Below, one piece after another: positions 21,945 to 24,990 of a DNA stretch of 24,990 nt (position 1 is its first letter; every line of letters starts with the position of its first letter). The notes under the pieces are model-generated. The model saw only the letters and a program-made list of their open reading frames with translations, did no database searches and was not told the DNA's origin. Position numbers and translations under genes: made by a program. The DNA is from a virus: positions 1 through 24,990 of IMG/VR virus record IMGVR_UViG_3300042939_000024. One strand, given 5' to 3'.

Positions 21945-22684
21945 GGCGCCGACCTCCGCAGGGCCGTCGTGTACTCGGCCGGCACCTCAGACCATTCGTC
22001 TACCCGAGGGCCGGGCGTCGTCTCGACCCAGCAGCGGTTCAGGTGGTGCTCAGCGTGCCACGCCGCGCCGGGCACGTGAGCACCACCCTCCGCGCCAATG
22101 TTTTGGATGCGAGCCAACATCGGCCGGATTTCGTACCGCCCCCGGCGAGAGAACTTGTCTAGCACCGTGTCCCACGACACTTGATGGTCGTAACGCGGCC
22201 ATGACGCTCGCACCGTCTCCCAGCGGTCACGCCACGTCGCCCAGCCCCAAGGCGTGAACCACGCCTCGCGGAACACGGCGTTGCGGTAGCCAGCCTCGGA
22301 GACCGGCGTCTTCTGGTAACCGCAGACGCTGAACACGCTGGCGTCATGCTGGTACTCCTCGAGCCCCCAGCGTGCGAACCGGATGAAGTCCTTCCCCGGC
22401 ACCGTGTCGTCCTCCATGGCGATCACCCGAGTGTGCCGGTCGAAGCCGTGGGCCAGTGCGGCGTAGGTGTTGATGTTGCACCCCACCCTTTCAGTGCCGA
22501 CCAGCACTTCGCCACGACCTCGGAAGCGGGTGGCCGCCTCGATCACCTCGTCGGACACCGGTTCGCACAGCATGTACACCGGCACGTCTTCGATGCCGTC
22601 GCACCGTGCTAGGGCGTCGAGCACCTTCCGCGTGTACTCGGGCCGGCTGCAGAGCGTCATCACCACGCAAACGTCATTCGCCAT
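21938..22684 (-). CDS. Glycosyltransferase (GT2/GT13-like)
   Basis: The 248-residue protein starts with ATG at 22684 after GAGG. The N-terminus VCVVMTLCSRPEYTRKVLDA is the classical opening of GT-A glycosyltransferases. RVIAMEDDTVPGKDFIRFA (EDD at 91-93) resembles the metal-binding motif of N-acetylglucosaminyltransferase-like enzymes. Later, WFTPWGWATWRDRWETV is a motif shared with many glycan-modifying GT2 proteins. It overlaps the next glycosyltransferase gene. Substrate unknown. Confidence 0.85.
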   Translation of the reverse strand: MANDVCVVMTLCSRPEYTRKVLDALARCDGIEDVPVYMLCEPVSDEVIEAATRFRGRGEVLVGTERVGCNINTYAALAHGFDRHTRVIAMEDDTVPGKDFIRFARWGLEEYQHDASVFSVCGYQKTPVSEAGYRNAVFREAWFTPWGWATWRDRWETVRASWPRYDHQVSWDTVLDKFSRRGRYEIRPMLARIQNIGAEGGAHVPGAAWHAEHHLNRCWVETTPGPRVDEWSEVPAEYTTALRRSAPC

Positions 22685-22964
22685 ACGGCACCTCGTCGCT
22701 GTAGATCGTGTGCGGCTTCCCGCACCACCGCTGCATTGCCTCTACCGGCGTCCAGTTCGTTCGCTGCTCCATGGCTCGCAGCCGGATCTCGTCAGGGCCG
22801 ATGTCGTCCAGTTCCTCCACGACGACCCGGCGGGGCAGTCCGTAGGTGGCCCTCAGTTTCGCGGCGACATGCCATGAGATGCCGAAGTGCTCCGCGATCT
22901 CTCGCAGTCGCACCTGTGACATCCACATGCGGCAGAACTCTGCCCGATCGACGATTCGGCTCAT
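22674..22964 (-). CDS. Small helix-turn-helix protein
   Basis: The ATG at 22964 overlaps the methyltransferase stop as ATGA; the longer frame to 23237 is shadow. The 96-residue protein has an HTH-like stretch MSQVRLREIAEHFGISWHVA continuing to KLRATYGLPRR (about 15-45), then an acidic helix and a C-terminal TPVEAMQRWCGKPHTIYSD. It probably binds DNA. It could regulate the sugar-modification cluster or other late genes, or be a terminase-like accessory. Its position between enzymes is odd for a regulator. Confidence 0.75.
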   Translation of the reverse strand: MSRIVDRAEFCRMWMSQVRLREIAEHFGISWHVAAKLRATYGLPRRVVVEELDDIGPDEIRLRAMEQRTNWTPVEAMQRWCGKPHTIYSDEVPYGE

Positions 22965-23491
22965 CCGATGCGTACCCACCAAGACGGAGACGGCTCGTGC
23001 GTGATGCCACAAGGCCCGTTGCAGCACTCGTTGACTGCCGAGCGGACCATGAAAGGCTCGTTGTCGTAGTAGTCGTGACCGGCGAGGATGCCGCCGGCCT
23101 TGACCTTCGGTGCCCAAGCGACGATGTCCCGCGTGCAACCTTTCAGCGAGTGGTCGCCGTCGAGGTACACGAAGTCGAGCGACCGATCTGGGAACGTGTT
23201 CGCGGCGGCGACCGAGTCCATTCGCAGGATCGAGCACCGGTCACGGTTCTTCAGGGCCACCAGCAGGGCTTGCTGGTGCCGCTGTTCGTGCTCGTCGTCT
23301 GACCCGTTCATGATGTCGTCGTAGCCATCGATGTGGCACCAGCGGTCCACCATGACGTACTTGCCAGGCCACAGGTCGAGAAAGACCTTTGAGTAGTTCC
23401 CCTCGGCGACGCCGACTTCGACGGCGGTGCCGTTGAACCCGAGAGCCTGCAGGTACAAGGGGAACATGTTGCGATGGACGGGCTTGATCAT
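22961..23491 (-). CDS. SAM-dependent methyltransferase (Methyltransf_24-like)
   Basis: The ATG at 23491 overlaps the RusA stop as ATGA; codons to 23551 are shadow. The 176-residue protein has the SAM-binding motif AVEVGVAEGNYSKVFLDL, the motif II acid in KYVMVDRW, and SLDFVYLDGDHSLKGCTRDI followed by GGILAGHDYYD, typical of class I enzymes of the macrocin/cephalosporin-hydroxylase-like group. Such enzymes often O-methylate sugars. Next to two glycosyltransferases it most likely methylates a glycan, not DNA; there is no DNA methylase motif (such as DPPY). Substrate unproven. Confidence 0.85.
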   Translation of the reverse strand: MIKPVHRNMFPLYLQALGFNGTAVEVGVAEGNYSKVFLDLWPGKYVMVDRWCHIDGYDDIMNGSDDEHEQRHQQALLVALKNRDRCSILRMDSVAAANTFPDRSLDFVYLDGDHSLKGCTRDIVAWAPKVKAGGILAGHDYYDNEPFMVRSAVNECCNGPCGITHEPSPSWWVRIG

Positions 23492-23889
23492 GTGATGGTT
23501 ACCACCGTTCTGCTGGTCGTGCCGTACATCTTCGAGACGACGAGCCGGCACACCTGAGCGTCGTCTCCGATGATTGGACCGAGTGAGTCAAGCGCGGACT
23601 TGGCGATGTTGTCGGCATCGGCCCGCGGCCACTTCGGAGCGGTCGCCTTTACGCCCTTCTTGTTCAGGTGCGACGGCGGCCGAGCGAACTCGGCGACGAT
23701 CTCAACCTGCACGGCATGGTCCACCGCTCGCAGCCCAGCCGCTCGAGCAGCTGCGGCAATCGCCTGGCGGTAGGCATGGACCGGATGCTTCGCGGGCACG
23801 TAGGCGCGGGCGAACCCGCCCCGAGTCGAGACTCTCGGCCTCGGCTGCGGGACGGGCTCGCCTAGCACCGTAAACGACACCGGGTTCAT
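23488..23889 (-). CDS. RusA-like Holliday junction resolvase
   Basis: The ATG at 23889 overlaps the preceding small membrane gene as ATGA. The 133-residue product opens VSFTVLGEPVPQPRPRVS, a family hallmark, with KHPVHAYRQAIAAAARAAG next. The catalytic region WPRADADNIAKSALDSLGP holds D91 and D93, and GDDAQVCRL supplies D109/D110. RusA enzymes are dimeric, metal-dependent nucleases that cut four-way junctions and debranch phage DNA before packaging. Length is normal (about 120-135). No replication genes are visible nearby, so the replication module should lie upstream of the window. Confidence 0.9.
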   Translation of the reverse strand: MNPVSFTVLGEPVPQPRPRVSTRGGFARAYVPAKHPVHAYRQAIAAAARAAGLRAVDHAVQVEIVAEFARPPSHLNKKGVKATAPKWPRADADNIAKSALDSLGPIIGDDAQVCRLVVSKMYGTTSRTVVTIT

Positions 23890-24035
23890 TCGCCCCTCGC
23901 TGCGATATACAACCCGACGTTGGCGAACGCATACCCGAGGTACGCCAGGCCCAGCCCCGGCTTGCCATGCCAGGCCAGATCCGCAGCGACCACGAGGTAG
24001 ATGCCGCCCGTGAGGATGATGAGCCAAGGTGCCAT
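23886..24035 (-). CDS. 49-residue hypothetical membrane protein
   Basis: An ATG at 24035 starts a 49-codon frame that ends with TGA at 23888-23886, overlapping the RusA start as ATGA. It begins three bases after the stop of the preceding gene. The product has two hydrophobic stretches, PWLIILTGGIYLVVAA (3-18) and a YLGYAFANVGLYIAA helix (32-46), linked by a short polar loop with AWHGKPG. No other gene covers the 150 bases, and the gapless fit supports it. It is likely a two-pass inner-membrane miniprotein of unknown function. Confidence 0.7.
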   Translation of the reverse strand: MAPWLIILTGGIYLVVAADLAWHGKPGLGLAYLGYAFANVGLYIAARGE

Positions 24036-24038
24036 GGT

Positions 24039-24320
24039 TCACCGGTAGCGGATGACGGCGAACCACATGCGACGAGCCGGCGAGTAGGCAACGCCTTCCT
24101 CGACGATTTGACGCTTGCCGAAGAAGCAGCAGTTCCGCCGAGCCGCCTCGGGCGTCGAACCCATGCCGATCCCCTCCCACCGGTTGCAGCTCGAGTGAAC
24201 GAGCACGCCACGGCGGGCGATGACGACGGCGTGGTCCTGGGCCGTCACGATCACAGTCGGGCCAGCAGCCGACGCCGAAGTGGCGACCACCGCCAGGAGC
24301 AGAGCGAACACGAAACGCAT
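24039..24320 (-). CDS. Secreted small cysteine-containing protein
   Basis: The ATG at 24320 has GGAGG about 7 nt upstream; the open frame to 24359 is not needed. The 93-residue protein has a signal peptide, MRFVFALLLAVVATSASAAG, with probable signal-peptidase I cleavage after ASA or AA (18-19). The mature part is basic with VIVTAQDHAVVIARRGVLVH, NRWEGIGMGSTPEAARRNCC and a C-terminal MWFAVIRYR. Three cysteines could form disulfides in the periplasm. Unknown family. Phage-encoded periplasmic miniproteins can alter the envelope or exclude other phages, but nothing here proves that. Confidence 0.75.
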   Translation of the reverse strand: MRFVFALLLAVVATSASAAGPTVIVTAQDHAVVIARRGVLVHSSCNRWEGIGMGSTPEAARRNCCFFGKRQIVEEGVAYSPARRMWFAVIRYR

Positions 24321-24392
24321 GGCACGTCCTCCGATGACACCCGGTGTCCGCCGGGTCACTGGCAGGGTGTCAGACGTGTCAAGGAATGCGGC

Positions 24393-24410
24393 TTATACAG
24401 AACCGCATAA
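24393..24410. repeat. 18-bp operator-like repeat, copy 1
   Basis: TTATACAGAACCGCATAA, an imperfect palindrome matching copy 2 at 17 of 18 positions. Confidence 0.65.
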
Positions 24411-24478
24411 CGCCGGCGTCCGCCGTCACGCCGCAGGCTGGCGTCGATCCGGCGGGGTGATATACGGCAGGGGGCGGG

Positions 24479-24496
24479 TTATACGGAACCGCATAA
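24479..24496. repeat. 18-bp operator-like repeat, copy 2
   Basis: TTATACGGAACCGCATAA. It is followed within two bases by an inverted, degenerate related sequence, so this copy sits at the end of the DUF551 gene side of the gap. Confidence 0.65.
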
Positions 24497-24510
24497 ATGT
24501 GGTTCTGTGG

Positions 24511-24825
24511 CTACTTGCCGTCCGTTGGCGGGGCCGGTTCCTCAATCTCCATCCAGTGCGTGATCCCACGCAGATGCTCGCTGTTCAGCCCTTCGCGGTC
24601 GCATGATGCGCCGTATGACTGAAAGCCGTCTTCCCCCCAATATTCGCCCATTTCAACGTCAGTGCCGTCGAACACCCAGACGGTTGACCCGCGTTCCGGC
24701 AGTCGCTCCTTCACCGAAATCCAATCCGGCTCGGTCGCAATCCGAATGATGTCCGCGATGCCCTTCGCCAGCACTTCGCCCACAGAACCAGCCGATGCAA
24801 CAGACCGCTCATTTTCGTCGCTCAT
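24511..24825 (-). CDS. DUF551-family protein
   Basis: The 104-residue protein starts with ATG at 24825 after GGAGG. It holds the DUF551 signature: DWISVKERLPERGSTVWVFD at about residues 34-53, then a variable acidic/aromatic part (EMGEYWGEDGFQSYGAS), and the closing GITHWMEIEEPAPPTDGK. DUF551 proteins are common in the early or accessory regions of tailed phages; function is unknown. The first 30 residues (MSDENERSVASAGSVGEVLA) are an extension before the domain. It precedes the operator-like gap. Confidence 0.88.
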   Translation of the reverse strand: MSDENERSVASAGSVGEVLAKGIADIIRIATEPDWISVKERLPERGSTVWVFDGTDVEMGEYWGEDGFQSYGASCDREGLNSEHLRGITHWMEIEEPAPPTDGK

Positions 24826-24865
24826 AGTCGCCGCCTCCTTTGTTCGCGGCTGTTGATCGTTCTCG

Positions 24866-24990
24866 TTAGCCTGCTTCCCAAAGTAGCTTCTGCCCCTGGA
24901 GCAAAACGTCGGTGTCCACCCGTGGCCGCGACTTCACGTTCCAGTTCCCGCCGCCCCGTTCCCCAATGCACTTCCAGCCAGCTCCGCGAA
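24866..24990 (-). CDS. Partial hypothetical protein cut by right window edge
   Basis: One minus-strand frame is open from the window edge to a TAA at 24868-24866. Its last 41 codons read as a plausible C-terminus (GAGWKCIGERGGGNWNVKSR, then RVDTDVLLQGQKLLWEAG). Its start lies outside the window. Another frame is also open here but looks less protein-like (Arg-rich). No family can be named from this fragment. It would be the gene preceding the DUF551 protein. Confidence 0.4.
   Translation of the reverse strand, partial: RGAGWKCIGERGGGNWNVKSRPRVDTDVLLQGQKLLWEAG

Larger units (their letters stand above)
24321..24510. promoter_or_regulatory. Gene-free regulatory stretch with two 18-bp operator-like repeats
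   Basis: The plus strand reads TTATACAGAACCGCATAA at 24393-24410 and TTATACGGAACCGCATAA at 24479-24496. These 18-bp direct copies differ at one base and lie 86 bp apart. Each is itself an imperfect palindrome (TTATAC/GCATAA arms around 6 bp). A degenerate, inverted third copy (ATGTGGTTCTGTGG) abuts the second at 24497-24510. This pattern suggests binding sites for a dimeric regulator controlling the genes to the left. A 6-bp perfect hairpin, ACCCGG/CCGGGT at 24339-24356, lies just before the next ribosome binding site. No clear promoter hexamers were found. Confidence 0.55.

Noticed and set aside
22961-23491. The methyltransferase as a DNA-modification enzyme
   Set aside because: It lacks DPPY/NPPY or the C5-methylase PC motif; its SAM fold resembles small-molecule or sugar methyltransferases.
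24376-24381. TTGACA on the minus strand as a -35 promoter element
   Set aside because: No -10-like hexamer lies 16-18 bases downstream; that position is GC-rich.
1-24990. tRNA genes, CRISPR arrays, insertion sequences or an integrase
   Set aside because: I found no cloverleaf-like segments, regularly spaced repeats, transposase motifs or tyrosine/serine recombinase signatures by reading; a tRNA scan of the sequence would settle the tRNA point.

Overview
This window is a contiguous piece of a tailed-phage genome (free phage or prophage). It is GC-rich, very compact, and every gene I can support lies on the minus strand, so transcription runs from high to low coordinates. The packaging/head genes are of the HK97 kind: P27-type small terminase, Terminase_1 large subunit, HK97-type portal, prohead protease and major capsid protein. 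A tail-tube protein, a frameshifted tail-assembly chaperone and a tape-measure protein follow, which indicates a long, non-contractile (siphovirus-type) tail. The 515-residue tape measure predicts a tail of about 75-80 nm by the usual 1.5 Angstrom per residue rule. The host is uncertain. Several hypothetical proteins resemble, from memory, sequences found in planctomycete genomes and environmental siphophages. I infer a Planctomycetota-like host at modest confidence only.

Layout in transcription order (right to left). (1) 24.9-23.5 kb, end of an early/middle region: a cut-off gene, a DUF551 protein, a 190-bp gene-free stretch with two near-identical 18-bp operator-like repeats, a secreted Cys-containing protein, a 49-residue membrane protein, and a RusA-type Holliday-junction resolvase. 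(2) 23.5-21.3 kb, a sugar-modification cluster: a SAM methyltransferase, a small helix-turn-helix protein and two GT-A-type glycosyltransferases. (3) 21.3-16.8 kb, a run of small overlapping genes around a papain-like cysteine protease (C65/H224/N243): three membrane proteins, a lipoprotein with DnaJ-like zinc knuckles, a fibre-like protein and two beta-rich proteins. This is a plausible but unproven lysis/host-interface cassette; no peptidoglycan endolysin is recognisable in the window. (4) 16.8-15.5 kb, two consecutive HNH endonucleases. (5) 15.4-7.0 kb, packaging and head: TerS, TerL, portal, protease, zinc ribbon, capsid, decoration-like protein, a third glycosyltransferase, connector and closure proteins. 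(6) 7.0-0 kb, tail: gp10-like protein, tail terminator, tail tube, chaperone pair, tape measure, then minor tail proteins including an exceptionally cysteine-rich one.

Most genes overlap by ATGA, TGATG or TAATG junctions, or have only a few bases between them, and carry GGAGG-type ribosome binding sites. Translation is probably coupled over long stretches. The best-supported special feature is a complete -1 programmed-frameshift signal in the tail chaperone gene: a GGGAAAA heptamer, the zero-frame TAG directly after it, a 7-nt spacer and a perfect 9-bp hairpin. Other points of interest are the papain-like protease in a lysis-like position, a glycosyltransferase embedded in the capsid operon, an HNH protein with five zinc clusters, and the operator-like repeats at 24.4-24.5 kb. 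No tRNA, CRISPR array, integrase, transposase or rRNA was seen.
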